Shown in pieces: positions 9,207-22,400 of a stretch of DNA of 64,000 nt. Position 1 is the first letter of the stretch. Each line of letters opens with the position of its first letter. The stretch covers positions 54,553,257 through 54,617,256 of the forward strand of contig BTRK01000006.1 in the NCBI GenBank assembly GCA_036245805.1, written 5' to 3'. A program made the position numbers and the translations under genes. This stretch comes from Pristionchus mayeri. Taxonomy: Eukaryota; Nematoda; Chromadorea; Rhabditida; Neodiplogasteridae. The notes under the pieces are model-generated. The model did not search any database. It had not been told where the DNA came from and saw only the letters and a program-made list of their open reading frames with translations.

Positions 9207-10293
9207 CGGCTTGTTTAATCTGTCAGAAATGTGCGAGAAAAGTTGCGTAAAAAGTTGCGTAAAAAGTTCGCGAACTTCTGATTCTCTCCATTTCGCATGC
9301 TCTCTCTCTTTCTCTAACCAGGTCGATGAAAAGTTCACGAACTTTTCGACGAACTATGTTCGAAAATCATACTTTTCTTTTGTTTTACTTATTTTTATAA
9401 ACTATTTTTGCTTTTAACTTATGACTTCTTATAATGACAACCTTCCCTTAGCTGGAATAGCTTCAGAATACAGCGTAGTGAAAGTAAACAGGGTTGGAGT
9501 ATTTTTTTCGAAAATGGGTCACCACTTTCCCCACCCTGTAATGTCAAGCTATTCCATCAGAGGGAAGGTTGTTCTTATAAGCAGTCATAAGTTGAAAGCA
9601 AAAATAATTGATAAAAATAAGTAAAACAAAAGAAAAGTAAATTTTTTTTCGAACATAGTTCGTCGAAAAGTTCGTGAACTTTTCAAGGAGCTGCGTGAAA
9701 AGTTAGAGAAAGGCGAGAGAGCACGCGTTCTTGAGAGAGGGAAAAGGAAGCAGTGATTGTTTACTTCCTTTTCCCTCTCTCAAGAATGCGTGCTCTCTCG
9801 CCTTTCTCTAACTTTTCACGCAGCTCCTTGAAAAGTTCGTTAAAAACCGGCATTAATTCGTTCGAAATTCGTACTTTTCTTTTGTTTTACTTATTTTTAT
9901 CAAATATTTTTGCTCTTAACTTATGACTGCGTATAAGAACAACCTTCCCTCTGATGGAATAGCTTGACATTACAGGGTAGGGAAAGTGGTGACCCATTTT
10001 CGAAAAAAATACTCCAACCCTGTTTACTTTCACTACGTTGTATTCTGAAGCTATTCCAGCTAAGGGAAGGTTGTCATTATAAGAAATCATAAGTTAAAAG
10101 CAAAAATAGTTTATAAAAGTAAGTAAAACAAAAGAAAAGTATGATTTTCGAACACAGTTCGTCGAAAAGTTCGTGAACTTTTCATCGACCTGGTTAGAGA
10201 AAGAGAGAGAGCATGCGAAATGGAGAGAATCAGAAGTTCGCGAACTTTTTACGCAACTTTTTCTCGCACATTTCTGACAGATTAAACAGGCCG
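9207..10293 (+). mobile_element. Palindromic 'hairpin-of-hairpins' element, copy 1
   Basis: Ends CGGCTTGTTTAATCTGTCAG (9207) and its complement finishing GGCCG (10,293). Both sides are flanked by ATT (9204-9206 and 10,294-10,296), a 3-bp target-site duplication. The whole element is a near-perfect palindrome centred near 9,755 with a 13-base loop. Each half contains its own internal palindrome (about 9330-9690 and its mirror), with nested arms around TTATGACTnCTTATAA and ACAACCTTCCCT. Self-complementary GTTCGCGAAC and GTTCACGAAC words recur. A right-arm-only segment at 9840-9860 (TTAAAAACCGGCATTAATTC region) marks orientation. Each half carries a 67-codon ORF (9421-9624 plus, 9887-10090 minus) that overlaps the internal hairpin and is probably non-coding. 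No transposase is present. Confidence 0.9.
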
Positions 10294-10353
10294 ATTATTT
10301 GCCTCCAGCTCCCTCGTAATGGGCGATAGTCTGAAGGAGCAATTTTAATCTCG
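10294..10353. other. 60-bp spacer between palindromic element and satellite
   Basis: Non-repetitive sequence between the right target-site copy of the element and the first satellite monomer. It has no feature of its own but marks the sharp left edge of the array. Confidence 0.7.
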
Positions 10354-13300
10354 ATGCCTGCAAGTCGTATTATTTGAAATAGAGCTGTATTCTCTACGGG
10401 GAAATGATCAGCACAACCTGTTCATCATCTCTTCTTTTTACATGGTCCTAATCAGCTGACTTCGCTCGTCGACAAATTTTTGAAAAGTGTTGTCTTCTGC
10501 TCGTTCTTAACAAAGTGATCGACTTTCTTGATGCCTGCAGGTCGTCTTCTTTGAAATAGAGCTGTATTCTCTACGGGGAAATGATCAGCACAACCTGTTC
10601 ATCATCTCTTCTTTTTGCATGGTCCTAATCAGCTGACTTCGCTCGTCGACAAATTTTTGAATGTGTTGTCTTCTGCTCGTTCTTCACAAAGTGATTGATT
10701 TTCTCGACGCCTGCAAGTCGTATTCTTTGAAATAGAGCTGCATTCTCTACGGGGAAATGATCAGCACAACCTGTTCATCATCTCTTCTTTTTACATGGTC
10801 CTAATCAGCTAACTTCGGTCATCGACAAATTTTTGAAAAGTGTTGTCTTCTGCTCGTTATTCACAAAGTGATCGACTTTCTCGATGCCTGCAGGTCGTCT
10901 TCTTTGAAATAGAGCTGCATTCTCTACGGGGAAATGATCAGCTTAACCTGTTTATCATATCTTCTTTTTACATGGTCCTAATCAGCTAACTTCGGTCATC
11001 GACAAATTTTTGAAAAGTGTTGTCTTCTGCTCGTTATTCACAAAGTGATCGACTTTCTCGATGCCTGCAGGTCGTCATCTTTGAAATAGAGCTGCATTCT
11101 CTACGGGGAAATGATCAGCTCAACCTGTTCATCATCTCTTCTTTTTACATGGTCCTAATCAGCTAACTTCGGTCATCGACAAATTTTTGAAAAGTGTTGT
11201 CTTCTGCTCGTTATTCACAAAGTGATCGACTTTCTCGATGCCTGCAGGTCGTCTTCTTTGAAATAGAGCTGCATTCTCTACGGGGAAATGATCAGCTTAA
11301 CCTGTTTATCATATCTTCTTTTTACATGGTCCTAATCAGCTAACTTCGGTCATCGACAAATTTTTGAAAAGTGTTGTCTTCTGCTCGTTATTCACAAAGT
11401 GATCGACTTTCTTGATGCCTGCAGGTCGTCTTCTTTGAAATAGAGCTGTATTCTCTACGGGGAAATGATCAGCACAACCTGTTCATCATCTCTTCTTTTT
11501 GCATGGTCCTAATCAGCTGACTTCGCTCGTCGACAAATTTTTGAATGTGTTGTCTTCTGCTCGTTCTTCACAAAGTGATTGATTTTCTCGACGCCTGCAA
11601 GTCGTATTCTTTGAAATAGAGCTGCATTCTCTACGGGGAAATGATCAGCACAACCTGTTCATCATCTCTTCTTTTTACATGGTCCTAATCAGCTAACTTC
11701 GGTCATCGACAAATTTTTGAAAAGTGTTGTCTTCTGCTCGTTATTCACAAAGTGATCGACTTTCTCGATGCCTGCAGGTCGTCTTCTTTGAAATAGAGCT
11801 GCATTCTCTACGGGGAAATGATCAGCTTAACCTGTTCATCATCTCTTCTTTTTACATGGTCCTAATCAGCTAACTTCGGTCATCGACAAATTTTTGAAAA
11901 GTGTTGTCTTCTGCTCGTTATTCACAAAGTGATCGACTTTCTCGATGCCTGCAGGTCGTCTTCTTTGAAATAGAGCTGCATTCTCTACGGGGAAATGATC
12001 AGCTTAACCTGTTTATCATATCTTCTTTTTACATGGTCCTAATCAGCTAACTTCGGTCATCGACAAATTTTTGAAAAGTGTTGTCTTCTGCTCGTTATTC
12101 ACAAAGTGATCGACTTTCTTGATGCCTGCAGGTCGTCTTCTTTGAAATAGAGCTGTATTCTCTACGGGGAAATGATCAGCACAACCTGTTCATCATCTCT
12201 TCTTTTTGCATGGTCCTAATCAGCTGACTTCGCTCGTCGACAAATTTTTGAATGTGTTGTCTTCTGCTCGTTCTTCACAAAGTGATTGATTTTCTCGACG
12301 CCTGCAAGTCGTATTCTTTGAAATAGAGCTGCATTCTCTACGGGGAAATGATCAGCACAACCTGTTCATCATCTCTTCTTTTTACATGGTCCTAATCAGC
12401 TAACTTCGGTCATCGACAAATTTTTGAAAAGTGTTGTCTTCTGCTCGTTATTCACAAAGTGATCGACTTTCTCGATGCCTGCAGGTCGTCTTCTTTGAAA
12501 TAGAGCTGCATTCTCTACGGGGAAATGATCAGCTTAACCTGTTTATCATATCTTCTTTTTACATGGTCCTAATCAGCTAACTTCGGTCATCGACAAATTT
12601 TTGAAAAGTGTTGTCTTCTGCTCGTTATTCACAAAGTGATCGACTTTCTCGATGCCTGCAGGTCGTCATCTTTGAAATAGAGCTGCATTCTCTACGGGGA
12701 AATGATCAGCTCAACCTGTTTATCATATCTTCTTTTTACATGGTCCTAATCAGCTGACTTCGGTCATCGACAAATTTTTGAAAAGTGTTGTGTTCTGCTC
12801 GTTATTCACAAAGTGATCGACTTTCTCGATGCCTGCAGGTCGTCTTCTTTGAAATAGAGCTGCATTCTCTACGGGGAAATGATCAGCTCAACCTGTTTAT
12901 CATATCTTCTTTTTACATGGTCCTAATCAGCTGACTTCGGTCATCGCCAAATTTTTGAAAATGTTGTGTTCTGCTCGTTCTTCACAAAGTGATCGACTTT
13001 CTCGATGCCTGCAGGTCGTATTCTTTGAAATAGAGCTGCATTCTCTACGGGGAAATGATCAGCACAACCTGTTCATCATCTCTTCTTTTTACATGGTCCT
13101 AATCAGCTGACTTCGGTCATCGACAAATTTTTGAAAGTGTTGTCTTCTGCTCGTTATTCACAAAGTGATCGACTTTCTCGATGCCTGCAGGTCGTCTTCT
13201 TTGAAATAGAGCTGCATTCTCTACGGGGAAATGATCAGCTCAACCTGTTTATCATATCTTCTTTTTACATGGTCCTAATCAGCTGACTTCGGTCATCGAC

Positions 13301-16300
13301 AAATTTTTGAAAAGTGTTGTGTTCTGCTCGTTATTCACAAAGTGATCGACTTTCTCGATGCCTGCAGGTCGTCTTCTTTGAAATAGAGCTGCATTCTCTA
13401 CGGGGAAATGATCAGCTCAACCTGTTTATCATATCTTCTTTTTACATGGTCCTAATCAGCTGACTTCGGTCATCGCCAAATTTTTGAAAATGTTGTGTTC
13501 TGCTCGTTCTTCACAAAGTGATCGAATTTCTCGATGCCTGCAGGTCGTATTCTTTGAAATAGAGCTGCATTCTCTACGGGGAAATGATCAGCTCAACCTG
13601 TTTATCATATCTTCTTTTTACATGGTCCTAATCAGCTGACTTCGGTCATCGACAAATTTTTGAAAAGTGTTGTGTTCTGCTCGTTATTCAGAAAGTGATC
13701 GACTTTCTCGATGCCTGCAGGTCGTATTCTTTGAAATAGAGCTGCATTCTCTACGGGGAAATGATCAGCACAACCTGTTCATCATCTCTTCTTTTTACAT
13801 GGTCCTAATCAGCTGACTTCGGTCATCGACAAATTTTTGAAAAGTGTTGTGTTCTGCTCGTTATTCACAAAGTGATCGACTTTCTCGATGCCTGCAGGTC
13901 GTCTTCTTTCAAATAGAGCTGCATTCTCTACGGGGAAATGATCAGCTCAACCTGTTTATCATATCTTCTTTTTACATGGTCCTAATCAGCTGACTTCGGT
14001 CATCGCCAAATTTTTGAAAATGTTGTGTTCTGCTCGTTCTTCACAAAGTGATCGACTTTCTCGATGCCTGCAGGTCGTATTCTTTGAAATAGAGCTGCAT
14101 TCTCTACGGGGAAATGATCAGCACAACCTGTTCATCATCTCTTCTTTTTACATGGTCCTAATCAGCTGACTTCGGTCATCGACAAATTTTTGAAAAGTGT
14201 TGTCTTCTGCTCGTTATTCACAAAGTGATCGACTTTCTCGATGCCTGCAGGTCGTCTTCTTTGAAATAGAGCTGCATTCTCTACGGGGAAATGATCAGCT
14301 CAACCTGTTTATCATATCTTCTTTTTACATGGTCCTAATCAGCTGACTTCGGTCATCGCCAAATTTTTGAAAATGTTGTGTTCTGCTCGTTCTTCACAAA
14401 GTGATCGACTTTCTCGATGCCTGCAGGTCGTATTCTTTAAAATAGAGCTGCATTCTCTACGGGGAAATGATCAGCACAACCTGTTCATCATCTCTTCTTT
14501 TTACATGGTCCTAATCAGCTGACTTCGCTCGTCGACAAATTTTTGAAAGTGTTGTCTTCTACTCGTTCTTCACAAAGTGATCGACTTTCTCGATGCCTGC
14601 AGGTCGTATTCTTTGAAATAGAGCTGCATTCTCTACGGGGAAATGATCAGCACAACCTGTTCATCATCTCTTCTTTTTACATGGTCCTAATCAGCTGACT
14701 TCGCTCGTCGACAAATTTTTGAAAGTGTTGTCTTCTGCTCGTTCTTCACAAAGTGATCGACTTTCTCGATGCCTGCAGGTCGTCATCTTTGAAATAGAGC
14801 TGCATTCTCTACGGGGAAATGATCAGCTCAACCTGTTTATCATATCTTCTTTTTACATGGTCCTAATCAGCTGACTTCGGTCATCGACAAATTTTTGAAA
14901 GTGTTGTCTTCTGCTCGTTCTTCACAAAGTGATCGAATTTCTCGATGCGCGCAAGTCGTATTCTTTGAAATAGAGCTGCATTCTCTGCGAGGTAATGATC
15001 AGCACAACCTGTTTATCATATCTTCTTTTTACATGGTCCTAATCAGCTGACTTCGGTCATCGACAAATTTTTGAAAAGTTTTTGAAAAGTGTTGTGTTCT
15101 GCTCGTTCTTCACAAAGTGATCGACTTTCTCGATGCCTGCAGGTCGTATTCTTTGAAATAGAGCTGCATTCTCTGCGAGGTAATGATCAGCACAACCTGT
15201 TCATCATCTCTTCTTTTTACATGGTCCTAATCAGCTGACTTCGGTCATCGACAAATGTTTGAAAGTGTTGTGTTCTGCTCGTTCTTCACAAAGTGATCGA
15301 CTTTCTCGATGCCTGCAGGTCGTATTCTTTGAAATAGAGCTGCATTCTCTACGGGGAAATGATCAGCACAACCTGTTCATCATCTCTTCTTTTTACATGG
15401 TCCTAATCAGCTGACTTCGGTCATCGACAAATTTTTGAAAAGTGTTGTGTTCTGCTCGTTATTCACAAAGTGATCGACTTTCTCGATGCCTGCAGGTCGT
15501 CATCTTTGAAATAGAGCTGCATTCTCTACGGGGAAATGATCAGCTCAACCTGTTTATCATATCTTCTTTTTACATGGTCCTAATCAGCTGACTTCGCTCG
15601 TCGCCAAATTTTTGAAAATGTTGTGTTCTGCTCGTTCTTCACAAAGTGATCGACTTTCTCGATGCCTGCAGGTCGTATTCTTTAAAATAGAGCTGCATTC
15701 TCTACGGGGAAATGATCAGCACAACCTGTTCATCATCCCTTCTTTTTACATGGTCCTAATCAGCTGACTTCGCTCGTCGACAAATTTTTGAAAGTGTTGT
15801 CTTCTACTCGTTCTTCACAAAGTGATCGACTTTCTCGATGCCTGCAGGTCGTATTCTTTGAAATAGAGCTGCATTCTCTACGGGGAAATGATCAGCACAA
15901 CCTGTTCATCATCTCTTCTTTTTACATGGTCCTAATCAGCTGACTTCGCTCGTCGACAAATTTTTGAAAGTGTTGTCTTCTGCTCGTTCTTCACAAAGTG
16001 ATCGACTTTCTCGATGCCTGCAGGTCGTCATCTTTGAAATAGAGCTGCATTCTCTACGGGGAAATGATCAGCTCAACCTGTTTATCATATCTTCTTTTTA
16101 CATGGTCCTAATCAGCTGACTTCGGTCATCGACAAATTTTTGAAAGTGTTGTCTTCTGCTCGTTCTTCACAAAGTGATCGAATTTCTCGATGCGCGCAAG
16201 TCGTATTCTTTGAAATAGAGCTGCATTCTCTGCGAGGTAATGATCAGCACAACCTGTTCATCATCTCTTCTTTTTACATGGTCCTAATCAGCTGACTTCG

Positions 16301-16444
16301 GTCATCGACAAATTTTTGAAAAGTGTTGTGTTCTGCTCGTTATTCACAAAGTGATCGACTTTCTCGATGCCTGCAGGTCGTCTTCTTTGAAATAGAGCTG
16401 CATTCTCTACGGGGAAATGATCAGCTCAACCTGTATATCATATT

Positions 16445-19400
16445 TTCTTTTTACATGGTCCTAATCAGCTGACTTCGGTCATCGCCAAATTTTTGAAAAT
16501 GTTGTGTTCTGCTCGTTCTTCACAAAGTGATCGACTTTCTCGATGCCTGCAGGTCGTATTCTTTGAAATAGAGCTGCATTCTCTACGGGGAAATGATCAG
16601 CACAACCTGTTCATCATCTCTTCTTTTTACATGGTCCTAATCAGCTGACTTCGCTCGTCGACAAATTTTTGAAAGTGTTGTCTTCTGCTCGTTATTCACA
16701 AAGTGATCGACTTTCTCGATGCCTGCAGGTCGTCTTCTTTGAAATAGAGCTGCATTCTCTACGGGGAAATGATCAGCTCAACCTGTTTATCATATCTTCT
16801 TTTTACATGGTCCTAATCAGCTGACTTCGGTCATCGCCAAATTTTTGAAAATGTTGTGTTCTGCTCGTTCTTCACAAAGTGATCGACTTTCTCGATGCCT
16901 GCAGGTCGTATTCTTTAAAATAGAGCTGCATTCTCTACGGGGAAATGATCAGCACAACCTGTTCATCATCTCTTCTTTTTACATGGTCCTAATCAGCTGA
17001 CTTCGGTCATCGACAAATTTTTGAAAAGTGTTGTGTTCTGCTCGTTATTCACAAAGTGATCGACTTTCTCGATGCCTGCAGGTCGTCTTCTTTGAAATAG
17101 AGCTGCATTCTCTACGGGGAAATGATCAGCTCAACCTGTATATCATATCTTCTTTTTACATGGTCCTAATCAGCTGACTTCGGTCATCGCCAAATTTTTG
17201 AAAATGTTGTGTTCTGCTCGTTCTTCACAAAGTGATCGACTTTCTCGATGCCTGCAGGTCGTATTCTTTGAAATAGAGCTGCATTCTCTACGGGGAAATG
17301 ATCAGCACAACCTGTTCATCATCTCTTCTTTTTACATGGTCCTAATCAGCTGACTTCGCTCGTCGACAAATTTTTGAAAGTGTTGTCTTTTGCTCGTTAT
17401 TCACAAAGTGATCGACTTTCTCGATGCCTGCAGGTCGTCTTCTTTGAAATAGAGCTGCATTCTCTACGGGGAAATGATCAGCTCAACCTGTTTATCATAT
17501 CTTCTTTTTACATGGTCCTAATCAGCTGACTTCGGTCATCGCCAAATTTTTGAAAATGTTGTGTTCTGCTCGTTCTTCACAAAGTGATCGACTTTCTCGA
17601 TGCCTGCAGGTCGTATTCTTTGAAATAGAGCTGCATTCTCTACGGGGAAATGATCAGCACAACCTGTTCATCATCTCTTCTTTTTACATGGTCCTAATCA
17701 GCTGACTTCGGTCATCGACAAATTTTTGAAAAGTGTTGTGTTCTGCTCGTTATTCACAAAGTGATCGACTTTCTCGATGCCTGCAGGTCGTCTTCTTTGA
17801 AATAGAGCTGCATTCTCTACGGGGAAATGATCAGCTCAACCTGTTTATCATATCTTCTTTTTACATGGTCCTAATCAGCTGACTTCGGTCATCGCCAAAT
17901 TTTTGAAAATGTTGTGTTCTGCTCGTTCTTCACAAAGTGATCGACTTTCTCGATGCCTGCAGGTCGTATTCTTTGAAATAGAGCTGCATTCTCTACGGGG
18001 AAATGATCAGCACAACCTGTTCATCATCTCTTCTTTTTACATGGTCCTAATCAGCTGACTTCGGTCATCGACAAATTTTTGAAAAGTGTTGTGTTCTGCT
18101 CGTTATTCACAAAGTGATCGACTTTCTCGATGCCTGCAGGTCGTCTTCTTTGAAATAGAGCTGCATTCTCTACGGGGAAATGATCAGCTCAACCTGTTTA
18201 TCATATCTTCTTTTTACATGGTCCTAATCAGCTGACTTCGGTCATCGACAAATTTTTGAAAAGTGTTGTGTTCTGCTCGTTATTCAGAAAGTGATCGACT
18301 TTCTCGATGCCTGCAGGTCGTATTCTTTGAAATAGAGCTGCATTCTCTACGGGGAAATGATCAGCACAACCTGTTCATCATCTCTTCTTTTTACATGGTC
18401 CTAATCAGCTGACTTCGGTCATCGACAAATTTTTGAAAAGTGTTGTGTTCTGCTCGTTATTCACAAAGTGATCGACTTTCTCGATGCCTGCAGGTCGTCT
18501 TCTTTCAAATAGAGCTGCATTCTCTACGGGGAAATGATCAGCTCAACCTGTTTATCATATCTTCTTTTTACATGGTCCTAATCAGCTGACTTCGGTCATC
18601 GACAAATTTTTGAGTGTTGTATTCTGCTCGTTCTTCACAGTGATCGAATTTCTCGATGCCTGCAAGTCGTATTCTTTGGAATAGAGCTGCATTCTCTACG
18701 GGGGAAATGATCAGCACAACCTGTTCATCATCTCTTCTTTTTACATGGTCCTAATCAGCTGACTTCGCTCGTCGACAAATTTTTGAAAGTGTTGTCTTCT
18801 GCTCGTTATTCACAAAGTGATCGACTTTCTCGATGCCTGCAGGTCGTCTTCTTTGAAATAGAGCTGCATTCTCTACGGGGAAATGATCAGCTCAACCTGT
18901 TTATCATATCTTCTTTTTACATGGTCCTAATCAGCTGACTTCGGTCATCGCCAAATTTTTGAAAATGTTGTGTTCTGCTCGTTTTTCACAAAGTGATCGA
19001 CTTTCTCGATGCCTGCAGGTCGTATTCTTTGAAATAGAGCTGCATTCTCTACGGGGAAATGATCAGCACAACCTGTTCATCATCTCTTCTTTTTACATGG
19101 TCCTAATCAGCTGACTTCGCTCGTCGACAAATTTTTGAAAGTGTTGTCTTTTGCTCGTTATTCACAAAGTGATCGACTTTCTCGATGCCTGCAGGTCGTC
19201 TTCTTTGAAATAGAGCTGCATTCTCTACGGGGAAATGATCAGCTCAACCTGTTTATCATATCTTCTTTTTACATGGTCCTAATCAGCTGACTTCGGTCAT
19301 CGCCAAATTTTTGAAAATGTTGTGTTCTGCTCGTTCTTCACAAAGTGATCGACTTTCTCGATGCCTGCAGGTCGTCTTCTTTGAAATAGAGCTGCATTCT

Positions 19401-22400
19401 CTACGGGGAAATGATCAGCTCAACCTGTTTATCATATCTTCTTTTTACATGGTCCTAATCAGCTGACTTCGGTCATCGCCAAATTTTTGAAAATGTTGTG
19501 TTCTGCTCGTTCTTCACAAAGTGATCGACTTTCTCGATGCCTGCAGGTCGTATTCTTTGAAATATAGCTGCATTCTCTACGGGGAAATGATCAGCACAAC
19601 CTGTTCATCATCTCTTCTTTTTACATGGTCCTAATCAGCTGACTTCGGTCATCGACAAATTTTTGAAAAGTGTTGTGTTCTGCTCGTTATTCACAAAGTG
19701 ATCGACTTTCTCGATGCCTGCAGGTCGTCTTCTTTCAAATAGAGCTGCATTCTCTACGGGGAAATGATCAGCTCAACCTGTTTATCATATCTTCTTTTTA
19801 CATGGTCCTAATCAGCTGACTTCGGTCATCGCCAAATTTTTGAAAATGTTGTGTTCTGCTCGTTCTTCACAAAGTGATCGACTTTCTCGATGCCTGCAGG
19901 TCGTATTCTTTGAAATAAAGCTGCATTCTCTACGGGGAAATGATCAGCACAACCTGTTCATCATCTCTTCTTTTTACATGGTCCTAATCAGCTGACTTCG
20001 CTCGTCGACAAATTTTTGAAAGTGTTGTCTTCTGCTCGTTATTCACAAAGTGATCGACTTTCTCGATGCCTGCAGGTCGTCTTCTTTGAAATAGAGCTGC
20101 ATTCTCTACGGGGAAATGATCAGCTCAACCTGTTTATCATATCTTCTTTTTACATGGTCCTAATCAGCTGACTTCGGTCATCGCCAAATTTTTGAAAATG
20201 TTGTGTTCTGCTCGTTCTTCACAAAGTGATCGACTTTCTCGATGCCTGCAGGTCGTATTCTTTGAAATAGAGCTGCATTCTCTACGGGGAAATGATCAGC
20301 ACAACCTGTTCATCATCTCTTCTTTTTACATGGTCCTAATCAGCTGACTTCGCTCGTCGACAAATTTTTGAAAGTGTTGTCTTCTGCTCGTTATTCACAA
20401 AGTGATCGACTTTCTCGATGCCTGCAGGTCGTCTTCTTTGAAATAGAGCTGCATTCTCTACGGGGAAATGATCAGCTCAACCTGTTTATCATATCTTCTT
20501 TTTACATGGTCCTAATCAGCTGACTTCGGTCATCGCCAAATTTTTGAAAATGTTGTGTTCTGCTCGTTCTTCACAAAGTGATCGACTTTCTCGATGCCTG
20601 CAGGTCGTATTCTTTAAAATAGAGCTGCATTCTCTACGGGGAAATGATCAGCACAACCTGTTCATCATCTCTTCTTTTTACATGGTCCTAATCAGCTGAC
20701 TTCGGTCATCGACAAATTTTTGAAAAGTGTTGTGTTCTGCTCGTTATTCACAAAGTGATCGACTTTCTCGATGCCTGCAGGTCGTCTTCTTTGAAATAGA
20801 GCTGCATTCTCTACGGGGAAATGATCAGCTCAACCTGTATATCATATCTTCTTTTTACATGGTCCTAATCAGCTGACTTCGGTCATCGCCAAATTTTTGA
20901 AAATGTTGTGTTCTGCTCGTTCTTCACAAAGTGATCGACTTTCTCGATGCCTGCAGGTCGTATTCTTTGAAATAGAGCTGCATTCTCTACGGGGAAATGA
21001 TCAGCACAACCTGTTCATCATCTCTTCTTTTTACATGGTCCTAATCAGCTGACTTCGCTCGTCGACAAATTTTTGAAAGTGTTGTCTTTTGCTCGTTATT
21101 CACAAAGTGATCGACTTTCTCGATGCCTGCAGGTCGTCTTCTTTGAAATAGAGCTGCATTCTCTACGGGGAAATGATCAGCTCAACCTGTTTATCATATC
21201 TTCTTTTTACATGGTCCTAATCAGCTGACTTCGGTCATCGCCAAATTTTTGAAAATGTTGTGTTCTGCTCGTTCTTCACAAAGTGATCGACTTTCTCGAT
21301 GCCTGCAGGTCGTATTCTTTGAAATAGAGCTGCATTCTCTACGGGGAAATGATCAGCACAACCTGTTCATCATCTCTTCTTTTTACATGGTCCTAATCAG
21401 CTGACTTCGGTCATCGACAAATTTTTGAAAAGTGTTGTGTTCTGCTCGTTATTCACAAAGTGATCGACTTTCTCGATGCCTGCAGGTCGTCTTCTTTGAA
21501 ATAGAGCTGCATTCTCTACGGGGAAATGATCAGCTCAACCTGTTTATCATATCTTCTTTTTACATGGTCCTAATCAGCTGACTTCGGTCATCGCCAAATT
21601 TTTGAAAATGTTGTGTTCTGCTCGTTCTTCACAAAGTGATCGACTTTCTCGATGCCTGCAGGTCGTATTCTTTGAAATAGAGCTGCATTCTCTACGGGGA
21701 AATGATCAGCACAACCTGTTCATCATCTCTTCTTTTTACATGGTCCTAATCAGCTGACTTCGGTCATCGACAAATTTTTGAAAAGTGTTGTGTTCTGCTC
21801 GTTATTCACAAAGTGATCGACTTTCTCGATGCCTGCAGGTCGTCTTCTTTGAAATAGAGCTGCATTCTCTACGGGGAAATGATCAGCTCAACCTGTTTAT
21901 CATATCTTCTTTTTACATGGTCCTAATCAGCTGACTTCGGTCATCGACAAATTTTTGAAAAGTGTTGTGTTCTGCTCGTTATTCAGAAAGTGATCGACTT
22001 TCTCGATGCCTGCAGGTCGTATTCTTTGAAATAGAGCTGCATTCTCTACGGGGAAATGATCAGCACAACCTGTTCATCATCTCTTCTTTTTACATGGTCC
22101 TAATCAGCTGACTTCGGTCATCGACAAATTTTTGAAAAGTGTTGTGTTCTGCTCGTTATTCACAAAGTGATCGACTTTCTCGATGCCTGCAGGTCGTCTT
22201 CTTTCAAATAGAGCTGCATTCTCTACGGGGAAATGATCAGCTCAACCTGTTTATCATATCTTCTTTTTACATGGTCCTAATCAGCTGACTTCGGTCATCG
22301 ACAAATTTTTGAGTGTTGTATTCTGCTCGTTCTTCACAGTGATCGAATTTCTCGATGCCTGCAAGTCGTATTCTTTGGAATAGAGCTGCATTCTCTACGG

